Positions 49,744 through 58,741 of a DNA stretch of 64,000 nucleotides are shown piece after piece. The stretch lies in contig SUYG01000045.1 of the NCBI GenBank assembly GCA_015060555.1, forward strand, positions 199,915-263,914, in the 5' to 3' direction. This DNA is from Physcousia sp015060555 (lineage in GTDB: Bacteria > Bacteroidota > Bacteroidia > Bacteroidales > Bacteroidaceae). The notes beneath the pieces are model-generated. The model did not search any database and was not told where the DNA came from. It worked only from the letters and a program-made list of their open reading frames with translations. The position numbers were made by a program, and so were the translations under genes. Position 1 is the first letter of the stretch, and each line of letters starts with the position of its first letter.

Positions 49744-49880
49744 GTTAAAACCTACACCTTTTCAGCTTGCCTACACCAGAACCTACACCAACTTATCCGC
49801 TTTATTTACTGCTGATTAACTACCATTGGTGTAGGTATGTAGGTTTTTTCGTGCAAAATTACACGCGTACGCGCATTCGT
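49744..49880. repeat. GGTGTAGGT element, copy B
   Basis: Inverted partner of 46870-47007. It reads GTTAAAACCTACACCTTTT, further CCTACACC words, a diverged centre, then GGTGTAGGTATGTAGGTTTT and the alternating ACACGCGTACGCGC. With copy A it flanks the AbiE pair and the esterase. Confidence 0.75.
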
Positions 49881-49979
49881 ACCTTATTTTAATCACGCTC
49901 AATTGTGCGACGATCATACAGGAAACAAGCATTCAACAGATGACTGTCATAACATTCAAAAATCTATTCAAAATGAAAG

Positions 49980-50019
49980 GGCATTCAACTACAATGAAAG
50001 TATCAGAATGCCTTTTTTG
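49980..50019 (+). terminator. Orphan terminator upstream of hipB
   Basis: GGCATTC (49980-49986) pairs with GAATGCC (50006-50012), then TTTTTTG. No gene lies directly upstream on this strand. ATTCAA words recur four times just before it. Confidence 0.5.
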
Positions 50020-50081
50020 ATACAAAAAATAAATATAACCACTGTTTTTGCAACGATATAACACTATTTTTATATTTTATC

Positions 50082-50112
50082 TTTGTATTTACAATTTTTA
50101 TTTATATCTTTA
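50082..50112 (+). promoter_or_regulatory. Promoter of hipB
   Basis: TTTG (50082-50085), a 19-nt gap, then TATCTTTA (50105-50112), one base off the -7 consensus. The ATG is 29 nt downstream. Confidence 0.65.
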
Positions 50113-50140
50113 CAACCGAAATACATAAGACATTGATAAT

Positions 50141-50476
50141 ATGTGGACAGAACTTAGTGATACAGCTATACTGAACAAGCTTGGAACGAGGCTAAAAGCT
50201 TATCGTATATCAAGTGGCCTAAAACAGCAGGAATTGGCCATGGAGTCTGGCGTTGGTGTAAGCACCATCGCCAAGATAGAGAATGGACAGTCCGTTTCGT
50301 TCTCATTATTAATCAGTGTCATGAGAACGCTTGGATTACTTGAAAACTTAGACTTGCTTGTACCCGAACAGAAACCATCGCCTATGGAACTGCTAAAGAT
50401 GCAGGGCAAGCAGGTAAAGCGTGTAAGAAAAAAGAAAGATCTTGTTGACTGTGGCACAGAACATCGGCATACGTGA
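50141..50476 (+). CDS. hipB: HipB-like XRE antitoxin
   Basis: A 111-residue DNA-binding protein. The helix-turn-helix is at about 13-70 (LGTRLKAYRISSGLKQQELA, GVGVSTIAKIENGQSVSFSL). The tail PSPMELLKMQGKQVKRVRKK is typical of HipB proteins paired with HipA kinases. It would repress its own operon. The partner kinase is reduced to a C-terminal scrap immediately downstream, so this antitoxin is orphaned. Confidence 0.8.
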   Translation: MWTELSDTAILNKLGTRLKAYRISSGLKQQELAMESGVGVSTIAKIENGQSVSFSLLISVMRTLGLLENLDLLVPEQKPSPMELLKMQGKQVKRVRKKKDLVDCGTEHRHT

Positions 50477-50600
50477 TGCCAACCGCATCATAGAGGAAGT
50501 TCTCTCCACGGTAGCATCTTGGTCTGAGACAGCAAAAGATTGTGGAGTAAGACCTGATCATATAGAGGCTATCAGCAAGACGCTCCTGCTGAATATATGA
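50442..50600 (+). pseudogene. C-terminal remnant of HipA kinase
   Basis: In the frame offset from hipB, the segment reads NIGIRDANRIIEEVLSTV and SWSETAKDCGVRPDHIEAIS, ending in a stop at 50598. This matches the last helices of HipA (pattern: GI.NA..II..V...W..FA...GV). The kinase core of roughly 350 residues is missing and no start remains, so an internal deletion joined the hipB end to the hipA tail. Confidence 0.75.
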
Positions 50601-50644
50601 ATAAGAAACGCTTTTTCCAACATCAAAAGGCAGAATAATCAAAT

Positions 50645-53116
50645 ATGATAACAAGAACAATTATCACCACACTTTTGATGGCAGCATGTACAAATATAGC
50701 ATTTGCCACAGATTTTGTAACCTTCAAACGGAACTCACAATCCGATATAGAACTAACAGGAACATCGGACACCATCACATACGACCCTCTCGACTGGAAG
50801 GGGGTAAGAATGGCTGTAGAGAATCTGCGCCACGACCTCAAAGCTGTCACCGGCAGTGCAAATGCGCCTGTTGTAGTGGGCACCATAGGAAAAAGCAAAC
50901 TGGTCAAGAAGTACAAACTGCAGTCAAAAGAACTGCAGGGCAAATGGGAGCAGTATTTGATTTTTACGGACAAGGGCAAGATCGTCATTTTGGGGTCTGA
51001 CAAGCGTGGCACCATCTATGGCATCTATGAACTGTCAAGACAGATTGGAGTCTCCCCCTGGTACTGGATGGCGGATGCACCCATCCAGAAACATGAGCAG
51101 CTTTTTGCTAAAAGCGGCATCTTTACAGATGGTGAACCTAAAGTGAAATACCGTGGCATATTCATCAACGACGAATGGCCTTCGTTCGGCACGTGGTGTA
51201 AGAACCAGTTTGGTGGTATCAACTCTAAAGCATACGCCCGCATCTTTGAACTCATGCTCCGTCTGAAAGCCAACTACTTCTGGCCGGCCATGTGGGACAG
51301 CCGTTTCAATGAAGACGACCCACTCTCGCCTCAGTTGGCTGACGATATGGGCATCGTCATGGGTACCAGCCATCATGAGCCGATGATGCGTGCCCACAAG
51401 GAGTATGTATATCGCAAAGACAGTATCGGTGCGTGGGATTATGCGACGAACAAGGCCAATCTTGACAGATTCTTTGAAGAGGGTCTGGAGCGCAACAAGG
51501 CATACGACAACCTGATAACCATCGGTATGCGTGGCGATGGTGATGTGGCAATGGGAAATGGCAATGATGAGGACAATATGAAGACGCTGAAAGATGTTGT
51601 GGATGGTCAGCGCAAGATAATTGAACGTGTGTATAAGAAACCTGCCAGTGAGGTTCCACAATTGTGGGCCATCTTCACCGAGGTACAACGCTATTACGAT
51701 GCTGGCTTCACCGTGCCAGATGATGTCACCTTACTTTTCTGCGACAACAACTGGGGATACATCCGCCGCACAGGACCAGAGAAGGAACGGACACGCAAAG
51801 GAGGCATGGGCATGTATTACCATATCGACATGAATGGTGGTCCTTGGAATGACCGATGGATAAACACAACAACTGCGGCCAAGATTCGCGAGCAACTGAA
51901 TCTGGCATACCAGACGGGCATTGACCGTATCTGGATTATCAATGTAGGCGACCTCAAACCAAAGGAAATGCCTATCGACTTCATCATGCATTATGCCTGG
52001 AATCCTGACGATTATCCCGCCGACAAGATAGACCAGTACATGGTGGATTGGGCACGAAGTATCTTTGGCGGTGAATATGCAAAAGAAATTGCAGACATCG
52101 TTACGGAGTATTCGAAAATGAATCTGGAGCGGAAACCAGAGGTACAACGTGTGGGTATCTACAGCGTTGAGACTGGTGAAGCACAACGTATGTTCAACCG
52201 CTGGGATGATCTGGAGAAACGCACTCTTTCACTCAGCAAGAAGATGCCTGCGGAAATGCAGGATGCCTTCTATCAATTGGTAGAATACCCGGCAGTAGCA
52301 AGTGCTGGAGTGGCGAAGATATATCTGGCAGCAACTTTGGGTGATTCGATTACAATGCAAGCGCTTTTTGAGCGGGACAAGCAGATGACCGACAAATATA
52401 ACAAGGTGATTGCAGGCGGCAAATGGGATGGCATGATGCTCGACAAGCACATCGGCTACCGTATGTGGTCAATGCCAAACGAGAATACCCTGCCTCAGGT
52501 GGCCAACCCATCGGGCAAAACTGGCATAACCGCCAGCGAAACAGCCATCATGGCACATGACTACACACGAAGAACAGCCACAGATGATGCTCGCTGGGTG
52601 TTTCTGCCAGGACTGGGACGCGGCAAGGGCAATATGGGCATTGAACCTGTCACGGCAAATAGCCGTCCTCTGGGAGATGGTCCAACATTGGAATATGACA
52701 TCAACTTCTCACGATCTGGCAAACAGAAACTGGCTCTGGGAATCTTGCCTACCAACGACATAAACCCGTCCCGCGGGCTCCGTATTGGCATTCGCGTCGA
52801 TGATGGCGAGATGCAGACCATTGATGCCCGACAAGGATATGTGGACACCTTCAATGAATATACAAAAGAGAATATTGCACGTTCGAAGGTGCTGAAACCA
52901 CTTCCTCGACCTGCAAGCGACATCTATCTGTCTGGTACCCGTCAACGTATGCGCAGCGAGGTGTTTGACAACCTTCGATGGCTCAGCATCGACCTCGACA
53001 TACCTACAGAAGGCAATCATACCGTTAAAGTTGTTATGATAGACCCGGAAATCGTCGTTGAGAAGTTAGTCATTAATCCTGATAATGAACATCCATCCTA
53101 TCACGGCAAAGAATAA
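50645..53116 (+). CDS. GH115 alpha-glucuronidase
   Basis: An 823-residue protein of the GH115 family, which removes (4-O-methyl)glucuronic acid from xylan. A signal peptide is present (TIITTLLMAACTNIAFA). Family landmarks: KRGTIYGIYELSRQIGVSPW (about 119-138), KYRGIFINDEWPSFGTW (about 166-182), LRLKANYFWPAMWDSRFNED and the C-terminal beta domain (about 650-820). Length is normal for the family. Downstream sits a broken GH43 gene, so a xylan-use locus once existed here. Its GC content is lower than the housekeeping half. Confidence 0.9.
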   Translation: MITRTIITTLLMAACTNIAFATDFVTFKRNSQSDIELTGTSDTITYDPLDWKGVRMAVENLRHDLKAVTGSANAPVVVGTIGKSKLVKKYKLQSKELQGKWEQYLIFTDKGKIVILGSDKRGTIYGIYELSRQIGVSPWYWMADAPIQKHEQLFAKSGIFTDGEPKVKYRGIFINDEWPSFGTWCKNQFGGINSKAYARIFELMLRLKANYFWPAMWDSRFNEDDPLSPQLADDMGIVMGTSHHEPMMRAHKEYVYRKDSIGAWDYATNKANLDRFFEEGLERNKAYDNLITIGMRGDGDVAMGNGNDEDNMKTLKDVVDGQRKIIERVYKKPASEVPQLWAIFTEVQRYYDAGFTVPDDVTLLFCDNNWGYIRRTGPEKERTRKGGMGMYYHIDMNGGPWNDRWINTTTAAKIREQLNLAYQTGIDRIWIINVGDLKPKEMPIDFIMHYAWNPDDYPADKIDQYMVDWARSIFGGEYAKEIADIVTEYSKMNLERKPEVQRVGIYSVETGEAQRMFNRWDDLEKRTLSLSKKMPAEMQDAFYQLVEYPAVASAGVAKIYLAATLGDSITMQALFERDKQMTDKYNKVIAGGKWDGMMLDKHIGYRMWSMPNENTLPQVANPSGKTGITASETAIMAHDYTRRTATDDARWVFLPGLGRGKGNMGIEPVTANSRPLGDGPTLEYDINFSRSGKQKLALGILPTNDINPSRGLRIGIRVDDGEMQTIDARQGYVDTFNEYTKENIARSKVLKPLPRPASDIYLSGTRQRMRSEVFDNLRWLSIDLDIPTEGNHTVKVVMIDPEIVVEKLVINPDNEHPSYHGKE

Positions 53117-53117
53117 A

Positions 53118-53300
53118 CAATTTCACAGCAAAGACTTGATACACTGGGAACAGGTAGGCAATTGCCTCTCGCGCAAGTCGCAGCTTGACCTCTCGGGCTT
53201 TACACACAGAACCAGCCAGAATTAGGTTGGACCAACGCGGGCATCTACGCACCCACCATCCGCTATCACGAGGGCCGCTATTACATGGTGACTACGATTT
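53118..53300 (+). pseudogene. GH43 xylosidase fragment, frameshifted
   Basis: Frame one reads FHSKDLIHWEQVGNCLSRKS then QLDLSGFT before a stop. A second frame from 53225 reads GWTNAGIYAPTIRYHEGRYY then MVTT. Together these are consecutive N-terminal motifs of a GH43 beta-xylosidase/arabinofuranosidase. The gene lacks its start, is frameshifted between the two parts, and stops at a nine-C run (53307-53315). It follows GH115 directly. Confidence 0.75.
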
Positions 53301-53315
53301 TCCCATCCCCCCCCC

Positions 53316-53648
53316 TTATGCCGCAAAGAGTAGGAGAGTGGTCAGGGAACCCAACGCTTCGGCAACCATTGTGCCCCAACCCTCATGGTCATCGCTTAGC
53401 TTATGCTCGATGATGTAGTCGCGCAAGCGCTGGCGCATCACCTGATTCTGAAGCAGCATCCACAGATCATCATCGAATGAGGCATAGCGCACATTCTCCT
53501 TCAGCCATTTCTTCGACGGCGTATGCGTCTTGGACAGTTCCTCTCCAAGATAATGCAAATGCCAGAAACCGTCACTCTCCAGGTGCCAGAAGGGATTGCT
53601 GATATCCGTTATATTGGGGAATATAGATTGGCGTGTGTATTTCCGCAT
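53316..53648 (-). pseudogene. Fragment of an HNH restriction-endonuclease-type protein
   Basis: A 110-residue frame starting 9 nt after jetD. NPFWHLESDGFWHL (about 18-31) and VRYASFDDDLWMLLQNQVMR (about 53-72) match the central part of a family of HNH restriction endonucleases whose usual N-terminal ~60 residues and C-terminal HNH are absent here. The tail (AEALGSLTTLLLFAA) looks unrelated and ends near the poly-C junction. I read it as a remnant, though a real small Wadjet-linked gene cannot be excluded. Confidence 0.5.
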
Positions 53649-53657
53649 CAGCGTCTT

Positions 53658-54785
53658 TTATTGTGGAATCTTTGTCCTAGCATATTCATGTGGAATCTTC
53701 TCTTGCTCTAACCTCAAATTGTTTTCTTTGAGATATTTGAACATTTCACTTTCTTCAGATGTAAGACACAAATCCTTTGCTACGTTTGTTTTTGTACCTT
53801 TGTCTCCTTCATAAAACAAATCGAATGTATGTCTATCCATTAAGAAACTCTCTACCTGCCCAAAATGAGTTCTAATCTCAGAAAGGATTTGAAAACCATG
53901 AGCGTCTAAATCTCCCCAATAATAGATCCTTTTTGTCTTGAGCCAATCAATATTCTTCATTATATCAACTCCGAATCCGTGTCCCCATATAACAATACTG
54001 TTTCTTTTGACAGGAAAAGTCAGCATATTAATCTTGTTCTCCACTACATACACGGTCTGGATGGGAAGAGACAAGTGTTGAAACTCACTTATTGGAATAC
54101 TTATATCATCAATACCCCCAAATAGTTGCTGACTAATGGCCTTGTCTAATATCCGAAAGCGTACTAATGTTTCGTCATATTTAAGATTGAAGCGGCTTTC
54201 AAATTGCTTTTCATCTATATTAATGTGTTCTGCTATAATTATTTCAAGCAACTCCCGAATAATACCTTTATTGTTTTCAATGAACTTGGTATGAACTTGT
54301 ATTGGCAACTCTCGAATATACAGATGTGGTTGGGGTACTGCCTTAAAATAATTGCATACTTTGAGCAAACTCTCCCAATCATTCTCTATCACTTTAATGG
54401 GATATTTGTAAATCCAATCTTTCAGTTCAGGAAAAGAAGAAAGAATGCTGGTTATGTCTTTCTTGAATTTGGCAGTATCATTTTCTTTATTGACATATTT
54501 AAGATAGTCGTATTCGGTCTTAAAACTAATGGATGTGGGAATATCCTGTATCCCATGTCTTTTCGTTTTTACTGTTTGGTATTCGATTGTATATCCATAT
54601 CCTTTTTTCTCTTTCGAGCAACTAATTAAATCCGTCAGCTCTTCCTCAAATTTTACGGTATCCTCATTTGGCTTCTTATCACCAACAATAATAATTGGGA
54701 TGAAAGATTCACCCTCAAGGATAGACTGCAAATAAGCCTTGTACTTATTCTCGGCTTTCTTTTTTATTTCAACTGGCGTTATCAT
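53658..54785 (-). CDS. jetD: Wadjet nuclease subunit JetD
   Basis: A 375-residue protein with the N-terminal DUF3322-like and C-terminal DUF2220/Toprim-like halves of JetD. Candidate Toprim residues: Glu in YVVENKINML (near 247) and the DxD of YYWGDLDAHGFQI (near 291). In Wadjet, JetD cuts plasmid DNA after JetABC extrudes a loop. It overlaps jetC by 17 nt. The C-terminus (EYARTKIPQ) looks natural. Confidence 0.88.
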   Translation of the reverse strand: MITPVEIKKKAENKYKAYLQSILEGESFIPIIIVGDKKPNEDTVKFEEELTDLISCSKEKKGYGYTIEYQTVKTKRHGIQDIPTSISFKTEYDYLKYVNKENDTAKFKKDITSILSSFPELKDWIYKYPIKVIENDWESLLKVCNYFKAVPQPHLYIRELPIQVHTKFIENNKGIIRELLEIIIAEHINIDEKQFESRFNLKYDETLVRFRILDKAISQQLFGGIDDISIPISEFQHLSLPIQTVYVVENKINMLTFPVKRNSIVIWGHGFGVDIMKNIDWLKTKRIYYWGDLDAHGFQILSEIRTHFGQVESFLMDRHTFDLFYEGDKGTKTNVAKDLCLTSEESEMFKYLKENNLRLEQEKIPHEYARTKIPQ

Positions 54786-57700
54786 TGGCTAAGAATTTTT
54801 CGCGTTCTTCTTTAAAGATTTCAATGGGCATATCAAACAGACGTGATTCATTGCCATTGCGCTCCACATAATGCACAAATGAAATATCGTTTTCAACGAT
54901 ATGGATATTATCGCTAGGTGTCACCACAAGTAACTGTAAATGCAATTGTTTGCAGAGAGAAATCAAATAGCGAGCTTTGTCCTCATCCTGGGCTTTGAAA
55001 GCTTCGTCGATAGCAATAAAACGTAGAGAATTAGATTGCAATCCATCTTTGGTCAGACCAAACTGATATGCAATGGCTGAACCAAGAATGGTGTATGTAA
55101 GTTGAGCTTTCTCTCCTCCTGACAGTTGTCCCATACTTTCGTAAACATTACGCTTCTGTCCTGTTTCTTTGTAAAATTCTTCTGCTCGATATGAGTACCA
55201 GTTTCTTACATCCATCACCTTCTTGCGCCATTGTTCGTCTCGGAGATGTTGGATGAGAGGCTGTATTTTTTGTTCAAAGTGATTGCGTCTACCATCAATC
55301 GAAGAATCAACTTCACGTATATTGGGTATCGCACCTTCCAACTCTTTTCTAAATTCGGCAATATCAACATTCGCTTTCTTGAAATTCACTAGCTGAATAT
55401 ATGTAGAAGGAGAAGAACTGAAATCTATAGCCTTAAGCGATTTGTTTAACATCTCAATAGTATCCCTAATGGACTTTTCCCAACCAACAAAGAACATCCT
55501 AAACGAAGATACTTGGTTGGTCAGTGTCTCATGTAGATAGCTATTGAATCTCTGCTCATGACGAACCAAGTCTTCTTTCTTCAGTTTTTCATAGAACGTT
55601 TGATAATCGCTGATAAGATGCAGGTTTTGTGCGTCAGGAAGGGTATGGACGTCAGAACGCCAGTCTCTATACTTTTTCAGAATCTCTTCTGATGGATTCT
55701 TAAACTGAGTTATCAAGGCTGAAACTTCACGTTCAATCCTGTTCTTCTCTTCTTTTTTCTCCTCTTCTTGCTGTTTTATATTTGACTGAAAAGAGTTTAG
55801 TCTTTCTTCACTATTATCATAATTGATCCCAAGAATATCAGGATTGCTGCCTTCAAATGAAGACACATCAACCACTCCTGTCGTATTCAGAATAGATTGG
55901 GCTTCTACTAGACGCTTATTTGCCGTAACCAATTCAACTTGCTCTATTTGATAGATTTCCCTATCCTTTGACTTGATTGTGACATCCTCTAACGTCTTCA
56001 ATGCTGTCTGTACTTTCTGCAATTGCTCTTGCAATTCTTTTAACTTACTATTCGCAGCTTCTAAGTTCTCTTTTTCTTCCTTCTTCTCTTGAATTGTTCT
56101 TGCTGTTTCTTCCCAATTGATTTCTTCATACTTTGTAAAAAGCTTAAAAATATCATCGAAACAATCTTTACGTTTACCGATTTCTTTTATTTTTGTGTTT
56201 ATCTCTCTAATATCGTTGGCATTTTGTTTTTGATCATCTTGCAACCCTCTTACTATTTCCTTAATGGCAGCAATCTTCTCTTTATTATCCCACCCTAAAA
56301 CAAAATTTTCGCGACGGTTGATTTGTGGACGATCATCCTTCTCATGCTTGTTATGAGTAGACTTTATGAGCCCTTCTTTTGTAACAACTTTCTCGCCGTA
56401 GCGATAGAATTCATCCAAATCTTCTACACAGATATAGTTGTAATTCTCTATAATAATATCTTTAACCCACTCTGAATAGATGCTATTAGGGTTGAACTCT
56501 ATCTTCTCAATCAGGCTATTCTCATTATAATCTCTGAACTGGAAACTTTTTAATGAAGCCGTATTCTCATAACGTTGATATACTATTCTGCCCTGTAAAT
56601 CGTGACTATTCACATACTGACTTACCTGTCGGTAGTATTTTTCAGGAACGACCAATCGTAGTGCAAAATTGTGTAGTATCTTCTCTATGGAATTTTCCCA
56701 AGCCTTCTCGCTATTCTTAACTCTGATAAGTTCTCCAATAAAAGGTACTTCTTCTGCTTTAGCATGAATCTCCTGCAAAATCATCTCTCTTATTTCTGCC
56801 ACACGACCAGAGATGTTATTATTGTTCTTTTTAAGGATGTCAAGTGTTTTGATGTTCTCGTCTATTTTTTCTTTTATCTGCTCTTTATCAATTTCTGCTC
56901 TTCCTAATTCTTTATGCTTGGCATCAGATTCTAATTGACAGTTGTCCCTTTTCGTTTTGGCCATCTCTCGATTCTCAATAAATACTTGTTCAGTAGGATT
57001 TTCATCAAATCCAACTTCAAGGGCTTTCTTGTTATACTCTTCAAGTTTAGAGAGGCGATTCTTCTTTTTTTGTTCGAGTCTATTTATTTCTTCTTTCAAC
57101 AATCTGATTTGCCTACCAACGTCATCACTTTCGATTGAGAATCTTAACGTGCTTTCTTTCGCCTTAAGCTCCTCTCTCTCTTGATTAAGCAGTTCAAGAT
57201 CTTTCTTATGTCCTGCCAATTTTTCATTCAGTTCAGTTATTCGAGTATTGGCTAGCTCCTTATTTTTCTGTGCAAACCAACACACGGCCATTTCTCGTGT
57301 CGTCTGCAACTCACTGAGTGCTTTTGCAATATTATCTAACTGTTTGGCTTTCTCATCAATCGGTTTAAGTTGCCCGATCTGTTCACTTACTTTCTCAATA
57401 GTTGTTCTTGCCTCTATCAATCTCGCGAAACTATCATTTAGACGATTATACTCTTCCTCAGTATCCCGTTGCTCAAGCATATTGTTGCGAATAAAGTCGT
57501 CTAAATCATTCAGCACCTTTACTCCAACAATCTGATTAAATAGCGTCAGGGCTTTGTCTGAACGTAGGCCCATTGAGTGCACTATGCGGTCTTTGTAGTC
57601 CTTAATGGTGTCGTAGAATTCAATCTGTTTCTTGGGCACATTAACATTGTATTTTCTATCCAATGTCTTCCTCCAATAGCCCTTTGCATCAAATGTAGAA

Positions 57701-58194
57701 AAGTCATCAGTTATATGCAAAGCTTTTGTGGAAAAGCCAAATGTGCATTTTAATTCTCCATTTACAAACCAGCGCACCTGAAATAGAGTTACTACGTTTT
57801 TAAAGTTGTTGGTGAAAGAAGCGAGGATTACAGAATAGGTGTTCTTGTCTCGAAGTTGTTGCTTCCTTGTTGAAGCCTCACCTTCAGATTGCATGTTACC
57901 ATAATAGCCAAGCACGTATGTCTCCTCTGTGCGGTCACCTTTCTTCTCATTACCAGATGATTGGTTGTAGAATCTATCTTTCTTCGCAGGAACTAGCAGT
58001 GTCAGCAATGCATCAATCAATGTGCTCTTACCAGAAGCATTGGCTCCTGTGAGCAATGAATTATTTCCTCGTGGTTCAATTCGATATACCTTATTGTGGA
58101 ATGTACCCCAATTGAATAACTCCATATAGCTCAACCGATAGCCGGAAGTGCCAGGGTTGGTTGTAAATAAATCATATTGTGCCGGCATACTCAT
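54769..58194 (-). CDS. jetC: Wadjet SMC-like ATPase JetC
   Basis: A 1141-residue SbcC/MukB-like motor. Walker A is TGANASGKSTLIDALL (49-64). Long coiled coils at about 260-480 and 650-900 are separated by a hinge region. The signature is GQLSGGEKAQLTYTILGSAI, and Walker B is FIAIDEAFKAQDEDKA. JetC dimers with JetA/JetB extrude circular DNA loops. Strongly AT-rich. Overlaps jetB by 23 nt and jetD by 17 nt, indicating coupled translation. Confidence 0.92.
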   Translation of the reverse strand: MSMPAQYDLFTTNPGTSGYRLSYMELFNWGTFHNKVYRIEPRGNNSLLTGANASGKSTLIDALLTLLVPAKKDRFYNQSSGNEKKGDRTEETYVLGYYGNMQSEGEASTRKQQLRDKNTYSVILASFTNNFKNVVTLFQVRWFVNGELKCTFGFSTKALHITDDFSTFDAKGYWRKTLDRKYNVNVPKKQIEFYDTIKDYKDRIVHSMGLRSDKALTLFNQIVGVKVLNDLDDFIRNNMLEQRDTEEEYNRLNDSFARLIEARTTIEKVSEQIGQLKPIDEKAKQLDNIAKALSELQTTREMAVCWFAQKNKELANTRITELNEKLAGHKKDLELLNQEREELKAKESTLRFSIESDDVGRQIRLLKEEINRLEQKKKNRLSKLEEYNKKALEVGFDENPTEQVFIENREMAKTKRDNCQLESDAKHKELGRAEIDKEQIKEKIDENIKTLDILKKNNNNISGRVAEIREMILQEIHAKAEEVPFIGELIRVKNSEKAWENSIEKILHNFALRLVVPEKYYRQVSQYVNSHDLQGRIVYQRYENTASLKSFQFRDYNENSLIEKIEFNPNSIYSEWVKDIIIENYNYICVEDLDEFYRYGEKVVTKEGLIKSTHNKHEKDDRPQINRRENFVLGWDNKEKIAAIKEIVRGLQDDQKQNANDIREINTKIKEIGKRKDCFDDIFKLFTKYEEINWEETARTIQEKKEEKENLEAANSKLKELQEQLQKVQTALKTLEDVTIKSKDREIYQIEQVELVTANKRLVEAQSILNTTGVVDVSSFEGSNPDILGINYDNSEERLNSFQSNIKQQEEEKKEEKNRIEREVSALITQFKNPSEEILKKYRDWRSDVHTLPDAQNLHLISDYQTFYEKLKKEDLVRHEQRFNSYLHETLTNQVSSFRMFFVGWEKSIRDTIEMLNKSLKAIDFSSSPSTYIQLVNFKKANVDIAEFRKELEGAIPNIREVDSSIDGRRNHFEQKIQPLIQHLRDEQWRKKVMDVRNWYSYRAEEFYKETGQKRNVYESMGQLSGGEKAQLTYTILGSAIAYQFGLTKDGLQSNSLRFIAIDEAFKAQDEDKARYLISLCKQLHLQLLVVTPSDNIHIVENDISFVHYVERNGNESRLFDMPIEIFKEEREKFLANDNAS

Positions 58195-58741
58195 CTAGTT
58201 TTTTCTTGAATAAATCCAAATCTTCTATCGTCACCTTTTCTTTGATAATGCGATGTATTTTATAACGCACATCGTCACCGTTTCGCTTTACTTCTTTTAG
58301 GTACCCAAGTTCGGCAACTCGTTGAATATAGGTGTCCAAATCTTTCTCTAGCTTCACCTTATTATAGTTTTCAGGTAGGAATAGTCGTACTTCATCTTTT
58401 ATCTCGTTTGTTGTTATTATTCGGTCTAAGGATTGTGTTTCGGTAGGATTGCTGTCGTAGTCTTCAAGCAACTGTCTGAGTACTATAACCACTATAGAAA
58501 CTTCAAATCCCAACTGTCTACGAGTTACGAGATTCATGGTGGTATCATCATCATATACCACTTGCTTAACGAAAGCAAAACCTTCGTCTTTCTTTACTAT
58601 AAGTTCCAACCCTATCACAGATAGGTATTCCTGTATTTCACATTGGTATAGAAGTATGTCGTTCCATACAGGAGAGGACTTCTCTGCCGTCTTTCTTAAC
58701 AGATAGACAATTGCTTTAGAATATGGTTTTATCTCGTTCAT
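58172..58741 (-). CDS. jetB: Wadjet subunit JetB (DUF4194)
   Basis: A 189-residue MukE-like protein of the DUF4194 family: winged-helix-type segments SPVWNDILLYQCEIQEYLSV (about 18-37) and RQLGFEVSIVVIVLRQLLED (about 75-94), and a C-terminal LGYLKEV...DVRYKIHRII. It forms the kleisin-accessory part of the JetABC complex. Overlaps jetA by 4 nt. Confidence 0.88.
   Translation of the reverse strand: MNEIKPYSKAIVYLLRKTAEKSSPVWNDILLYQCEIQEYLSVIGLELIVKKDEGFAFVKQVVYDDDTTMNLVTRRQLGFEVSIVVIVLRQLLEDYDSNPTETQSLDRIITTNEIKDEVRLFLPENYNKVKLEKDLDTYIQRVAELGYLKEVKRNGDDVRYKIHRIIKEKVTIEDLDLFKKKLDEYAGTI

Noticed and set aside
49543..49815. 90-codon plus-strand frame in the palindrome region
   Set aside because: No ribosome-binding site, no family resemblance, and it crosses repeat copy B.
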